Assembly: GCF_007954265.1 (NCBI RefSeq)
Contig: NZ_VOLS01000002.1
Coordinates: 1-64,000 of the forward strand
Reading direction: 5' to 3'
DNA length: 64,000 nt
Origin: Colwellia sp. C1TZA3
Lineage (GTDB): Bacteria; Pseudomonadota; Gammaproteobacteria; Enterobacterales; Alteromonadaceae
A model generated the notes under the pieces. The model was not told the DNA's origin. It ran no database searches and saw only the letters and a list, made by a program, of their open reading frames with translations. A program made the translations under genes and the position numbers. Shown here in pieces: positions 8,967-17,334 of this stretch (the stretch's first letter is position 1; the number at the start of each line of letters is the position of its first letter).

Positions 8967-9586
8967 AGTTTGTGTGACTCTTTTTAGTCACAACACACCA
9001 TTGCTTAGAACACAAAGTAACCTATCGCTATGGTAACAGCAACTTGTCAGCCTCACGGGTGTCAATCTTACTACGCCATATTACGTAGCAAGCTGTTAAA
9101 AATTCTGATTGTCTAATATAACTGAGGTGTTCGACACCGCAGTAAAATCGATTCTTTATGTGCTCAGCCTGTGTGCTGTGCGCAACAGAAAATTAAGTGC
9201 TTCGTTAATTTTAGTTCGATATTATTATCGTGTTTTCTAATAATTTAACGGTTGAAAATGTGACTTATTTTTTCTGTTTAATTACATAATTGCTTTAATT
9301 GCGCTGGACAATATGTTTATGCGTTATTTTTGACAAGTTACACGCGTCAAATTCACAATAGGCCTTACTGTTAATATCTCAACAATGATGTTTGATAAAA
9401 TTGTTTCATACTAACGTGGCCGCATACTTGCCTCTTACGTCTCGCTTAAAGCATCCTTTTTACTTGTTATGGCTAATATGTAGCAATAACCATCTTATTA
9501 TCACACTTTATTTATGGATAAGGCAATTAAATCCTCGTTTTAATTGCCTATAATTAGAAAAAAAATATGTTAAACTGCCGATAATT
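8967..9586. promoter_or_regulatory. Divergent rne / rluC intergenic region
   Basis: This 620-bp divergent region has no gene. Next to rne it can form a branched hairpin (AACAGC at 9035 with GCTGTT near 9092, enclosing CTACG 9071-9075 / CGTAG 9084-9088) and a GGTGTTCGACACC palindrome near 9127. These are candidates for the structured 5' leader through which RNase E controls its own mRNA in E. coli. The equivalence is inferred and I cannot map individual hairpins. Confidence 0.4.
9521..9554 (+). promoter_or_regulatory. rluC promoter with overlapping inverted repeat
   Basis: A perfect TATAAT (9549-9554) lies 33 bp before the rluC ATG, with only a poor -35 (TTAAAT). An 11-bp perfect inverted repeat, AGGCAATTAAA (9521-9531) and TTTAATTGCCT (9539-9549), abuts it and could be an operator. 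Confidence 0.4.
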
Positions 9587-10606
9587 ATGGTTCCTAGTAA
9601 AACAGATATGACAGATAGCCCAAAAGCGCCTAGCAAAACAGACATGACAGATAGCCCTAGACCTCAAGTGAGGTTTTTTACCGTAGACAGTGAAGATGCG
9701 GGTCAGCGTATTGACAACTTTTTAATGAAAACATTAAAAGGTGTGCCAAAAAGTATGTTTTATCGCCTGCTGCGAAAAGGTGAAATCCGTGTTAATAAAA
9801 AGCGTACCAAACCTGAGTACAAATTAGTGGATGAAGACATTATTCGTGTTGCTCCTATTCGTGTGTCGGAAAACACTAATACGGTGTCGACACAATTAAA
9901 TGTTGTCGCTAATTTAGAACAGCAAATTCTCTTTGAAGATGAGCGTTTAATTGTTATTAATAAACCTTCTGGTATGGCGGTGCATGGTGGCAGTGGATTA
10001 AGTTTTGGTTTAATTGAAGCACTGCGAGCTTTGCGACCCGATGCGCGCATGTTAGAGCTAGTGCATCGACTTGACCGAGATACTTCCGGTTGTTTAGTTG
10101 TCGCAAAAAAACGCTCGGCATTACGACACTTACATGAGCAACTTAGAAATAAAACTGTGCAAAAGTATTATCATGCTTTGGTTAAAGGTCGTTGGTCAAC
10201 AAAACTAACCCGTGTTGTGGAAGGTTTAAAGAAAAATGACTTAAAGTCTGGTGAACGCGTAGTAGTGGTAGATAATATCAACGGCAAAGAGTCAGAAACT
10301 CGTTTTAAAGTCATTCAACACTATAAAAATGCCACCCTCGTTAGAGCTTTTCCCGTCACAGGGCGTACCCATCAAATTCGTGTCCATTGTCAAACTAAAG
10401 GCCATTCAATTGCCTGCGACGCAAAATATGGCCATGAAGACTTTGATCACGAAATGAAACATTTAGGTTTAAAGCGTTTGTTTTTACATGCGGCTAGTAT
10501 TGAATTTATTCATCCATTAAGTAATGAACGTATAAAAATTGAAGCACCTTTAGAACCATCATTAGAAAAAGTATTAAAGAAATTGACTAAAGCAGATGTT
10601 CAGTAA
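9587..10606 (+). CDS. rluC: 23S rRNA pseudouridine synthase RluC
   Basis: This 339-residue enzyme converts uridines of 23S rRNA (955, 2504 and 2580 in E. coli numbering) to pseudouridine. It has an S4 domain at about 38-90 (QRIDNFLMKTLKGVPKSMFYRLLRKGEIRVN). The RsuA/RluA catalytic domain follows, with the Asp motif HRLDRDTSG near 160-168 and the GRTHQIRVH motif near 260. It is divergent from rne, the standard gammaproteobacterial arrangement. The N-terminus is odd: a 12-residue PSKTDMTDSPKA unit is duplicated before the conserved part, so about 28 residues are extra. No Shine-Dalgarno is visible before ATG 9587, and an internal ATG at 9608 is possible. Confidence 0.95.
   Translation: MVPSKTDMTDSPKAPSKTDMTDSPRPQVRFFTVDSEDAGQRIDNFLMKTLKGVPKSMFYRLLRKGEIRVNKKRTKPEYKLVDEDIIRVAPIRVSENTNTVSTQLNVVANLEQQILFEDERLIVINKPSGMAVHGGSGLSFGLIEALRALRPDARMLELVHRLDRDTSGCLVVAKKRSALRHLHEQLRNKTVQKYYHALVKGRWSTKLTRVVEGLKKNDLKSGERVVVVDNINGKESETRFKVIQHYKNATLVRAFPVTGRTHQIRVHCQTKGHSIACDAKYGHEDFDHEMKHLGLKRLFLHAASIEFIHPLSNERIKIEAPLEPSLEKVLKKLTKADVQ
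9593..9661 (+). repeat. 36-bp tandem duplication at the rluC 5' end
   Basis: Two near-identical units beginning CCTAGTAAAACAGA (9593) and CCTAGCAAAACAGA (9629) are offset by 36 bp and stay in frame. Confidence 0.85.
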
Positions 10607-11113
10607 AACGTAAATACTGAGCAAATAAAGATATTGTTGGTTTAATATGACCCTGTAACTGATTTTGTAACTGATTTTGTAACAGGGTTTATAAGTTTAC
10701 TAAAGCTATTAGTATTGTATTGTTGAAGCGTTATGAGCAACAAACTGCCGCTTTATCATCGTTACCTCTGGTGTACATAATAAACGCTTATGACCTACTT
10801 TTGGTTTATATAAGCTTTGTATAAGTCAAAAGCTATTGATGAGTCATTATCTGAAATTAAAAAGTTATTGAGTATTTAGCTGCTTTGCCATCGCTCAAGT
10901 TATTAGACTATCGACTATCGCAATGTTATCGGTTTGAAAATGTAGAATGCAAGCAGTATAGCAACCTGCATGTTACATATTCTCTCAAAGTAGGAAAACT
11001 ACCGTCCTACTATCACGAGTGACACCAATCTAATAGCCGATTATTAGATTGACGCCAGTCGGGGTTATCGAAGCTTATTATTTAAGTCTGTGATGTTCAG
11101 CATATGTACTTGC
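10607..11113. other. Intergenic region between convergent rluC and CBS gene
   Basis: No gene seen. ACCCTGT (10650-10656) pairs with ACAGGGT (10682-10688) around two GTAACTGATTTT units and is followed by TTATAAGTTT, a weak terminator candidate for rluC. A 10-bp perfect hairpin, CAATCTAATA (11026-11035) and TATTAGATTG (11042-11051), lies near the end of the leftward CBS gene but has no U-tract. Confidence 0.4.
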
Positions 11114-11689
11114 TTACATTGAACTTGCTTTTTGATGCACGACATCATAGATCGAACCAAATGATTGTTTAACATTTAGATCCATATTCATATGGAGTTT
11201 TCTCGCTATATCACTAGATGATATCACCCCACGTATATGATGACTTTCTCTATCGAGCACTAGGCAGTGACGAAGTTGATAATCTTCTAAAGTTGACACG
11301 ACATCACTAACGGAGGCATTTAACAGTTCACTGTAATCAAAAGCGTGAAAATCTGATTTTGGGATCATTAAATCTTTCACTAACACATCTTCCCGACAAA
11401 CCCCTTTAGATAGTTTTGCCACAATTTGCTGCTCTGACAATTCATTTGTACTAATAAGGCCAATAAAATCATTTTTTTCTGATATCACAATGTTCATTCT
11501 AACGTGGGTTTTTAACATTAATTCTAATGCGGTTACGGCCATCGTATCGCCGTCAATCATGATGGCTTTGTGAACTTTAAAATCAGTAAATATTTTTACC
11601 GCAGGTGATTGTAAGCTAATTTCATCAAACTGCTCTGGTGAAACAATATTATCTGTAGCGTCTAAGTTAACTAAGTGTAATTTTTTCAT
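11114..11689 (-). CDS. CBS-domain pair protein
   Basis: This 191-residue soluble protein has two CBS repeats (about 40-95 and 112-170), seen as FKVHKAIMIDGDTMAVTALELMLKTHVRMNIV...FIGLISTNEL and VSDVVSTLEDYQLRHCLVLD...IRGVISSSDIARKL. CBS pairs bind adenine nucleotides and act as energy or ligand sensors; no catalytic or membrane domain is attached here. The start chosen is the ATG at 11689, which has AGAGGT five bases upstream; an in-frame extension to 11755 lacks a ribosome site. It is monocistronic and leftward. Its partner is unknown. Confidence 0.8.
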   Translation of the reverse strand: MKKLHLVNLDATDNIVSPEQFDEISLQSPAVKIFTDFKVHKAIMIDGDTMAVTALELMLKTHVRMNIVISEKNDFIGLISTNELSEQQIVAKLSKGVCREDVLVKDLMIPKSDFHAFDYSELLNASVSDVVSTLEDYQLRHCLVLDRESHHIRGVISSSDIARKLHMNMDLNVKQSFGSIYDVVHQKASSM

Positions 11690-12127
11690 ATTTACCTCTA
11701 AATTTTTTGCGCATTTGTTGCCTGTAATATGTTTAGGCGATTGATATTTAGACAAATGCTTTTTAACTATCTATTTAACCTCACATTAGAATAATAAGTG
11801 AGAATATAAATGTTAAAATTATTAATTATCAATAACTTAATTTTGCTAGTTGTTATTGAATACTTTTTATTTCTCAAGGTTGATAACCTAGTGCTTATCG
11901 AAGCAGACTCGTCTGACTAAAAACAAGCTACTGAGTGTGAGTTAACGGTTGTAAATTCTGGATTAAAAACCGAGACAAACACTGTGCATGGAAAACAAAT
12001 AGCGTTAAACATAAGGTCTTGGGCCATTTTATTCACCTCAAAGTCAGGTTTTGGTATTAGCGATATATTGCTGTGCTTAATTTTAATAAGCGAGAAAGCG
12101 AATAATCAGTAACATCAAACCTTAATG
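11690..12127. other. Intergenic, one possible small ORF
   Basis: AT-rich region with no recognised gene. The only coding candidate is the 36-codon leftward frame listed at 11917-12027. Confidence 0.4.
11917..12027 (-). CDS. Possible 36-residue small protein
   Basis: A leftward ATG frame encodes MAQDLMFNAICFPCTVF... and ends ...SVACF. TTGAGGTG lies 8-9 bases before the ATG, a good ribosome binding site. The frame has a CFPC motif and a hydrophobic centre. I do not recognise it, and a chance frame cannot be excluded at this length. Confidence 0.3.
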   Translation of the reverse strand: MAQDLMFNAICFPCTVFVSVFNPEFTTVNSHSVACF

Positions 12128-12424
12128 TTATGCGATAAGCGTATGGTGAGAAATAACTAGTGGGGGAGCTCTAGAGTGAAAACTGTGAGAATAATGCTGC
12201 ACAATGAAGGGACTAAAATAATTTAAATTAATATAGCTATAATGTTGAAACTGAACAGGGGATTGAGAAAAGAATGAATTGTTATCAAAATCTAGCTGGT
12301 CAGTGGGTTCAATTTCAGTGACATTCGACTTTGTAAAGTTTACATCACTTAAAGAGATTAAATTTATTTCATGCGCTGAAACAGTAGGTAATAGCATGCT
12401 TATAATGAAAAGAAATTTAAACAT
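12128..12424 (-). CDS. Small exported protein of unknown function
   Basis: This 98-residue protein begins with a clear signal peptide (MFKFLFIISMLLPTVSA, cleavage before HEINL). The mature part of about 81 residues is rich in Asn, Ser, Phe and Tyr and ends in SFHSRAPPLVISHHTLIA. A C-terminal R-A-P-P motif after a secreted small domain recalls proteins found beside metal-efflux operons, and the Cys-rich protein at 1369-1743 ends similarly in RPP, but the two share nothing else visible. AAGGT precedes the ATG. It stands alone, leftward, between the CBS and yceF genes. Function is unknown. Confidence 0.5.
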   Translation of the reverse strand: MFKFLFIISMLLPTVSAHEINLISLSDVNFTKSNVTEIEPTDQLDFDNNSFFSQSPVQFQHYSYINLNYFSPFIVQHYSHSFHSRAPPLVISHHTLIA

Positions 12425-12533
12425 TGTTTTAAACCTTGCCTAGGTAAACTTAAAATAAATTGTTAATGTACGTTAAGTTATGGAGTGGTGATAGCGAAAA
12501 TTCAAGTTATGCACTTATTATTTAAATCTAAGT

Positions 12534-12619
12534 GCTTATATTGAGCGGCGATTAGAACAGATAATATTATTCTGTATTACCCGAGGCGACTAAACGTCAA
12601 ATTAAGCCTCAATATAAGC
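12534..12619. repeat. 12-bp inverted repeat 3' of yceF
   Basis: GCTTATATTGAG (12534-12545) and CTCAATATAAGC (12608-12619) are perfect inverted copies enclosing 62 bp, which themselves contain a near-palindrome ACAGATAATATTATTCTGT. This could be a long 3' hairpin or a small RNA. It is not a canonical terminator. Confidence 0.5.
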
Positions 12620-12635
12620 AGCCCAGTGGACTTAT

Positions 12636-13232
12636 TTAAACACTTATTTGTTCAGCTAACACATCAATATCATGTTGCTTTAATAGCTCAATCAGTTTGA
12701 TAAGGGGTAAACCGATTAAAGTGTTGGGATCATCACCTTCCAATTTTTTGAACAAACAAATGCCTAACCCTTCACTTTTAAAACTACCCGCACAATTATA
12801 GGGTTGCTCGGCGTGCAGGTAATTTTCAATGTCGCTTAGTGAGAGCTCATTAAAATGCACTAAAAAAGGTTCTATTAAGGCAGTTGTATAATCTAAACCA
12901 CTATCATAAACACATAAGCCAGTATAAAAAACGACAGTTTTATTGCTAAATTTTTCGAGTTGCTTAACGGCATTTTCAAAATTATGTGGCTTGCCAAGTA
13001 TTTCACCGTCACACATGGCTACCTGATCTGAGCCTATAATTAAAGCATCAGGAAATTCGCCAGCAACCGCTTTAGCTTTTTCAATGGCTAAACGTTCAAC
13101 TAACTCGACCGGTGATTCGTTGTCAAACGGGCTTTCATCGATATCAGGTTTAGCACAGACGAAGGGAATATTAAGTTTCGATAAAATTTCTTTACGAAAA
13201 GGGGAGGTGGAGCCTAAAACAAGTTTCTTCAT
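12636..13232 (-). CDS. yceF: Maf-family nucleotide pyrophosphatase (YceF type, m7GTP)
   Basis: This 198-residue house-cleaning enzyme hydrolyses modified nucleoside triphosphates, m7GTP for the YceF subgroup. The N-terminal LVLGSTSPFRKEIL loop, the GSDQVAMCDGEILGKP motif and the C-terminal Maf signature with GSFKSEGLG and GDDPNTLIGLPL are all present. Length matches E. coli YceF (194). Start ATG 13232 is supported by GAG 9 bases upstream and homology; a GTG at 13241 is possible. It is divergent from yceD, the same arrangement as in E. coli. Confidence 0.93.
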   Translation of the reverse strand: MKKLVLGSTSPFRKEILSKLNIPFVCAKPDIDESPFDNESPVELVERLAIEKAKAVAGEFPDALIIGSDQVAMCDGEILGKPHNFENAVKQLEKFSNKTVVFYTGLCVYDSGLDYTTALIEPFLVHFNELSLSDIENYLHAEQPYNCAGSFKSEGLGICLFKKLEGDDPNTLIGLPLIKLIELLKQHDIDVLAEQISV

Positions 13233-13313
13233 TAATATCACTCAAAATATACACAGATTACTGTTAATATATGGCCTATCTTGAGTTTTTAAACAAATTT
13301 AGTTATTTTTCTT

Positions 13314-13342
13314 TTGACACTAGGTGATTGGCACCTTATTAT
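13314..13342 (+). promoter_or_regulatory. Strong promoter of the yceD-rpmF-plsX-fab cluster
   Basis: A perfect TTGACA (13314-13319), 17-bp spacer and TATTAT (13337-13342) make the best sigma70 match noticed in the window. Transcription should start near 13349, only about three bases before the yceD ATG at 13352, so the yceD message would be leaderless. Confidence 0.75.
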
Positions 13343-13351
13343 GCGCGCCTT

Positions 13352-13864
13352 ATGAAAAATCTTAAACTCCCGATAACGATAGACCCATCCAGAAGCGCAC
13401 AGCGAAAGTTAGTGTGTGACGGATACTTTGAAGTATCTGGGATGAAGAGATTGCTTGCTGTGTGTCAAACACGGTCTGAGCAGGTCCAAGTAAATGCCAC
13501 TTTTGATGTGGATGAAGTTGGCTTGATAGTAATATCAGGCTCCTCATCGGCAACAGTTGCATTAACTTGTCAGCGATGTACTGAAGAGTTCGAATTGGAA
13601 CTAGAAGTAAGTTTTACTTTTAGTCCGGTGAAAGACGTTGAAGCCGAAGCTGAGTTGCCGTCATATTATGACGCAATTGAATTAGATGAAAATGGTGAGG
13701 TCAACTTGCTTGAGTTGGTGGAAGATGAGTTTTTACTCGCGATTCCATTAATTCCAAGGCACTCGATCAAAGATTGTCAGTCTCCGGCTGATAGTGTTTG
13801 GGGTAAGTTGCCTGAAGAGCTTGAAAAACCGAGTCCATTTGATGTATTGAAAAAACTTAAGTAG
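13352..13864 (+). CDS. yceD: YceD / DUF177 large-ribosomal-subunit accumulation protein
   Basis: This 170-residue protein matches E. coli YceD (173) along its length: an N-terminal MKNLKLPITIDPSRSAQRKL, the CQRC pair near residue 80, FSPV, an acidic stretch ending in LVEDEFLLAIPLIP, and a C-terminal ELEKPSPFDVLKKLK. YceD is needed for 23S rRNA accumulation in plants and bacteria and is nearly always coupled to rpmF, as here (38 bp apart). Start 13352 is set by homology. It has no Shine-Dalgarno and lies next to a predicted transcription start, so initiation may be leaderless. Confidence 0.93.
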   Translation: MKNLKLPITIDPSRSAQRKLVCDGYFEVSGMKRLLAVCQTRSEQVQVNATFDVDEVGLIVISGSSSATVALTCQRCTEEFELELEVSFTFSPVKDVEAEAELPSYYDAIELDENGEVNLLELVEDEFLLAIPLIPRHSIKDCQSPADSVWGKLPEELEKPSPFDVLKKLK

Positions 13865-13902
13865 TTAATTTTAGCTAATAACCGAATTTTTAGGAGTAGG
13901 CA

Positions 13903-14073
13903 ATGGCAGTTCAAAAGAGCAAAAAGTCTCGTTCAAGACGTGGCATGCGCCGTTCACATGACGCAGTAACGGCAACGCATTTATCAACAGATCCAGTATC
14001 TGGTGAAACTCACCGTCGTCACCATGTAACAGCTGATGGCTTTTACAAAGGTGTTAAAGTAATCAATAAGTAA
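13903..14073 (+). CDS. rpmF: 50S ribosomal protein L32
   Basis: This 56-residue protein begins [20 protein letters not shown] and ends YKGVKVINK, the full L32 sequence type without zinc-binding Cys. It is a structural component of the large ribosomal subunit. TAGGAG lies 8-13 bases before the ATG, a strong ribosome site. It lies between yceD and plsX in the conserved order. Confidence 0.97.
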   Translation: MAVQKSKKSRSRRGMRRSHDAVTATHLSTDPVSGETHRRHHVTADGFYKGVKVINK

Positions 14074-14088
14074 TCTGTAACGATTACC

Positions 14089-15114
14089 TTGATTAATCTA
14101 ACCATAGCGTTAGATGTTATGGGGGGCGATCAAGGCCCCCACGTAACACTTCCTGCGGCAATGCTCGCAATAGAAAACTTCCCCCATCTTCACTTATTAC
14201 TGTGTGGTGACGAATCCGTCATTATTGAAACACTTTCAAGAAAACAATTTTACCCTCATCCAAGGATAACCGTATATCCAACAACTCAAGTTGTTGAGAT
14301 GAATGACAAGCCTATTTTTGCTCTGCGTAATAAAAAACAATCATCGATGCGTAAAATTTTAGATTTGGTTCACGACGGCCAAGCACAAGCTTGTGTGAGC
14401 GCAGGTAATACCGGGGCATTGTTTTCAATGGCTCACTTTGTTCTAAAAACCTTACCTGGGGTGGAGCGCCCCGCGCTAATCTCTGCATTACCTAGTAACA
14501 AGCCTGATCAACATGTTTTTATGTTGGATTTAGGGGCGAATGTTTTTTGTGACTCGAGCGTATTATACCAATTTGCTATTATGGGCTCAGTCATGGCAAA
14601 AGAGGTTGATGGTATTGAAAACCCAAAAGTTGCGTTGTTGAACATGGGTTCAGAAGATAATAAAGGCAGTGATCATATCAAACAAACCGCTAGTTATTTG
14701 CAGGCCAACGATGAGATTAACTATATTGGTTTTATAGAAGGTAATGATATTTTTACTAATAAGGCTGACGTCATTGTTTGTGATGGTTTTGTTGGCAACG
14801 TTGCGCTCAAAACGTGTGAAGGTGTGGCAAGAATGGTCTACACACAACTACAAGAAATCATCAAAAAACACTTTTTAGCACAAATAATGGGCAAACTCTT
14901 GTCTAAAACCTTAAAAAAACTCTTTAAACCCATGAACCCCGACCAGTATAACGGCGCAAGTTTGATAGGATTGCGCGGTATTGTGGTAAAAAGCCACGGT
15001 AACGCCAATGTAACAGCTTTTTATACGGCGATTACTGAAGCTATTACCGAGGTTGATCGGCAAGTACCGACAAAAATTAAAGATAAGCTTGAACATAGTT
15101 TATGCCATAAATAA
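14089..15114 (+). CDS. plsX: Phosphate acyltransferase PlsX
   Basis: This 341-residue peripheral membrane enzyme makes acyl-phosphate from acyl-ACP, the first step toward phosphatidic acid through PlsY. The N-terminus INLTIALDVMGGDQGPHVTLPAA matches the family. SAGNTGALF near 104, LDLGAN near 151 and CDGFVGNVALK near 229 are further signatures. The start is a TTG at 14089, 15 bp after rpmF; the first ATG in frame (14119) would cut into the conserved DVMGGD, so TTG is preferred. The gene that usually follows, fabH, is absent. Confidence 0.95.
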   Translation: MINLTIALDVMGGDQGPHVTLPAAMLAIENFPHLHLLLCGDESVIIETLSRKQFYPHPRITVYPTTQVVEMNDKPIFALRNKKQSSMRKILDLVHDGQAQACVSAGNTGALFSMAHFVLKTLPGVERPALISALPSNKPDQHVFMLDLGANVFCDSSVLYQFAIMGSVMAKEVDGIENPKVALLNMGSEDNKGSDHIKQTASYLQANDEINYIGFIEGNDIFTNKADVIVCDGFVGNVALKTCEGVARMVYTQLQEIIKKHFLAQIMGKLLSKTLKKLFKPMNPDQYNGASLIGLRGIVVKSHGNANVTAFYTAITEAITEVDRQVPTKIKDKLEHSLCHK

Positions 15115-15237
15115 TTATATTTTTATGGTTATATAGTCATGTAACAAGTGAATATAAGCTTAAGCAATTACAGCAACGTAGATCAGGTAATGATTTACGT
15201 TGATACAGTGAAAAATTAAATTTAATTAGGTCTAATA
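15115..15237. other. plsX-fabD gap where fabH is expected
   Basis: Only 123 bp separate plsX from fabD, with no fabH remnant recognisable. The gap holds a 7-bp hairpin, CAACGTA (15174-15180) with TACGTTG (15196-15202), and no clear promoter. Confidence 0.6.
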
Positions 15238-16173
15238 ATGCAAAATAATTTAGCGTTTGTTTTTCCCGGTCAAGGTTCACAATCTCTAGCTATGTTGGCT
15301 GATTTTGCTGAAAATGAAGTAATACAAAGTACTTTTGCTGAAGCATCTGCAGCACTAGGTTACGATTTATGGCAATTGGTTCAACAAGGACCAGTTGAAA
15401 AATTAAATCAAACAAATTTCACCCAACCTGCTTTATTAACTGCTAGTGTTGCCATTTGGCGTGTATGGCATGCTAATTCATCAACAACACCCAAACTATT
15501 AGCGGGTCATAGTTTAGGTGAATACTCTGCGCTAGTGTGCGCAGGGGTGTTATCGTTGGCAGATGCTGTTAAGCTCGTAGAGAAACGTGGTGAGTTCATG
15601 CAAGCATCGGTGCCAGAGGGGGTTGGTGCGATGGCGGCTATTATTGGTTTAGACGATAAAATTATTATTGATGCCTGTGCAAAAGCAGCCAATGATGACG
15701 TTGTTTCAGCGGTGAATTTTAACTCTCCTGGCCAAGTAGTGATTGCGGGTCATAAAGCAGCAGTTGAGCGTGCAGGTATATTATGTAAAGCAGCTGGTGC
15801 AAAGCGCGTACTTCCATTACCGGTAAGTGTGCCATCACATTGTGCATTAATGAAAGATGCAGCAGAAAAACTAGCAGAAGAATTTAATAATGTTAGCTTT
15901 AATGAACCGAGTATTCCTGTAGTTAACAATGTTGACGTTGCTACTGAAAACTCGGTTGAAGCGATTAAAACAGCCCTAATCAAGCAACTATATAGTCCAG
16001 TTCGTTGGACGGAAACTATTCAGTATTTAGCACAACAGGGCATTGAAGTTGCGATTGAAGCAGGACCAGGTAAAGTATTACAGGGCTTGTTAAAACGCAT
16101 TGATAAAACCATCAGTTGTCAATCTGTTAATGACAGTGCGTCGTTAACTAAAGCATTAGAATCAGTAGAGTAA
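15238..16173 (+). CDS. fabD: Malonyl-CoA:ACP transacylase FabD
   Basis: This 311-residue cytoplasmic enzyme loads malonyl groups onto acyl carrier protein for fatty-acid elongation. FVFPGQGSQ at the N-terminus, the nucleophile GHSLGEYSAL near residue 92, the substrate Arg in EKRGEFMQ near 118 and the catalytic His in PSHCALM near 200 are present. Length matches the family (309 in E. coli). It is followed by fabG after 6 bp, so the two are cotranscribed. Confidence 0.96.
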   Translation: MQNNLAFVFPGQGSQSLAMLADFAENEVIQSTFAEASAALGYDLWQLVQQGPVEKLNQTNFTQPALLTASVAIWRVWHANSSTTPKLLAGHSLGEYSALVCAGVLSLADAVKLVEKRGEFMQASVPEGVGAMAAIIGLDDKIIIDACAKAANDDVVSAVNFNSPGQVVIAGHKAAVERAGILCKAAGAKRVLPLPVSVPSHCALMKDAAEKLAEEFNNVSFNEPSIPVVNNVDVATENSVEAIKTALIKQLYSPVRWTETIQYLAQQGIEVAIEAGPGKVLQGLLKRIDKTISCQSVNDSASLTKALESVE

Positions 16174-16179
16174 AATTAT

Positions 16180-16914
16180 ATGTTTTCATTAGACGGTAAA
16201 GTCATTTTAGTGACAGGCGCAAGTCGTGGTATAGGTAAAGCTATTGCAACACAACTTAAAGCCTTAGGTGGTAATGTTATTGGTACGGCAACTTCTGAAC
16301 ACGGTGCCGCTAATATCAGTGAGTATTTAGGTGAAGGTCAAGGTTTGGTATTAAACGTCACTGACGATGCCTCAATTAGCGCTATGTTCGATTTAATCAA
16401 AGAAAAGCACGGTTCGGTTGATGTATTAGTTAACAATGCCGGTATTACGCGTGATAATTTAATGATACGTATGAAAGATGATGAATGGGATGATATTATA
16501 GATACTAACCTGACATCAGTTTTTAAAATCAGTAAAGTGGTACTGCGCGCGATGATGAAAAAACGTAATGGTCGTATTATCAATATTGGCTCTGTTGTTG
16601 GTACTATGGGTAATGCGGGTCAGGTTAACTATGCGACAGCGAAAGCCGGATTAATTGGTTTTACGAAATCTTTAGCACGTGAAGTCGCTTCTCGTGGTAT
16701 TACCGTTAATACAGTTTCACCTGGTTTTATTGATACTAATATGACCCAAACATTGACGGATGAACAAAAAGAAGGCATTTTTGCCCAAGTGCCGGCAAAT
16801 CGCTTAGGTAAACCGGAAGAAGTTGCTAACGCTGTTGCTTTTTTAGCATCTGACGGTGCGGCGTATATTACGGGTGAAACACTACACGTAAATGGTGGCA
16901 TGTACATGGTTTAA
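16180..16914 (+). CDS. fabG: 3-oxoacyl-ACP reductase FabG
   Basis: This 244-residue NADPH-dependent short-chain dehydrogenase carries out the first reduction of each fatty-acid elongation cycle. It shows the TGASRGIG cofactor loop (12-19), NNAG (about 86-89), the catalytic Ser in IGSVVG near 138, and YATAK (Tyr 151, Lys 155). Length equals E. coli FabG (244). It starts 6 bp after fabD and is followed by a 164-bp gap before acpP. Confidence 0.97.
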   Translation: MFSLDGKVILVTGASRGIGKAIATQLKALGGNVIGTATSEHGAANISEYLGEGQGLVLNVTDDASISAMFDLIKEKHGSVDVLVNNAGITRDNLMIRMKDDEWDDIIDTNLTSVFKISKVVLRAMMKKRNGRIINIGSVVGTMGNAGQVNYATAKAGLIGFTKSLAREVASRGITVNTVSPGFIDTNMTQTLTDEQKEGIFAQVPANRLGKPEEVANAVAFLASDGAAYITGETLHVNGGMYMV

Positions 16915-17078
16915 TGAAAGTGTGCTTTTTGGCGACTTTGTGTTAAATTCGAATAAATTATATACTGTCAAGAGTTTAGACCAGCAAAAAAGTAAAATTA
17001 GAAGCTTGCATGGTTGGCTTTTGACGAATAAACTATATACAATTTTGAAAAATTGTATTTTCTAGTAAAGGAAGAAAA

Positions 17079-17312
17079 ATGAGTACTATTGAAGAACGTG
17101 TAAAAAAAATTACTATTGAGCAACTTGGTGTAAGCGAAGACGAAGTTAAAGTTGAAGCTTCTTTTGTTGATGACTTAGGTGCCGATTCTTTAGACACTGT
17201 TGAATTAGTAATGGCCTTAGAAGAAGAATTCGATACTGAAATTCCAGATGAAGAAGCTGAAAAAATTACCACAGTTCAAGCCGCAATCGATTACGTTACT
17301 GCTAACCAGTAA
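17079..17312 (+). CDS. acpP: Acyl carrier protein
   Basis: This 77-residue acidic helical protein carries growing acyl chains on a phosphopantetheine arm attached to the Ser of GADSLDTVE (about residue 37). The sequence is almost identical to the E. coli type ([18 protein letters not shown]). AAAGGAAG gives a strong ribosome site. The 164-bp upstream gap contains an inverted repeat ACAATTTT/AAAATTGT (17039-17056) directly before it. A terminator follows, so acpP can be made in excess of its neighbours. Confidence 0.98.
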   Translation: MSTIEERVKKITIEQLGVSEDEVKVEASFVDDLGADSLDTVELVMALEEEFDTEIPDEEAEKITTVQAAIDYVTANQ

Positions 17313-17334
17313 TAATAAACGAATGTGATTAATT

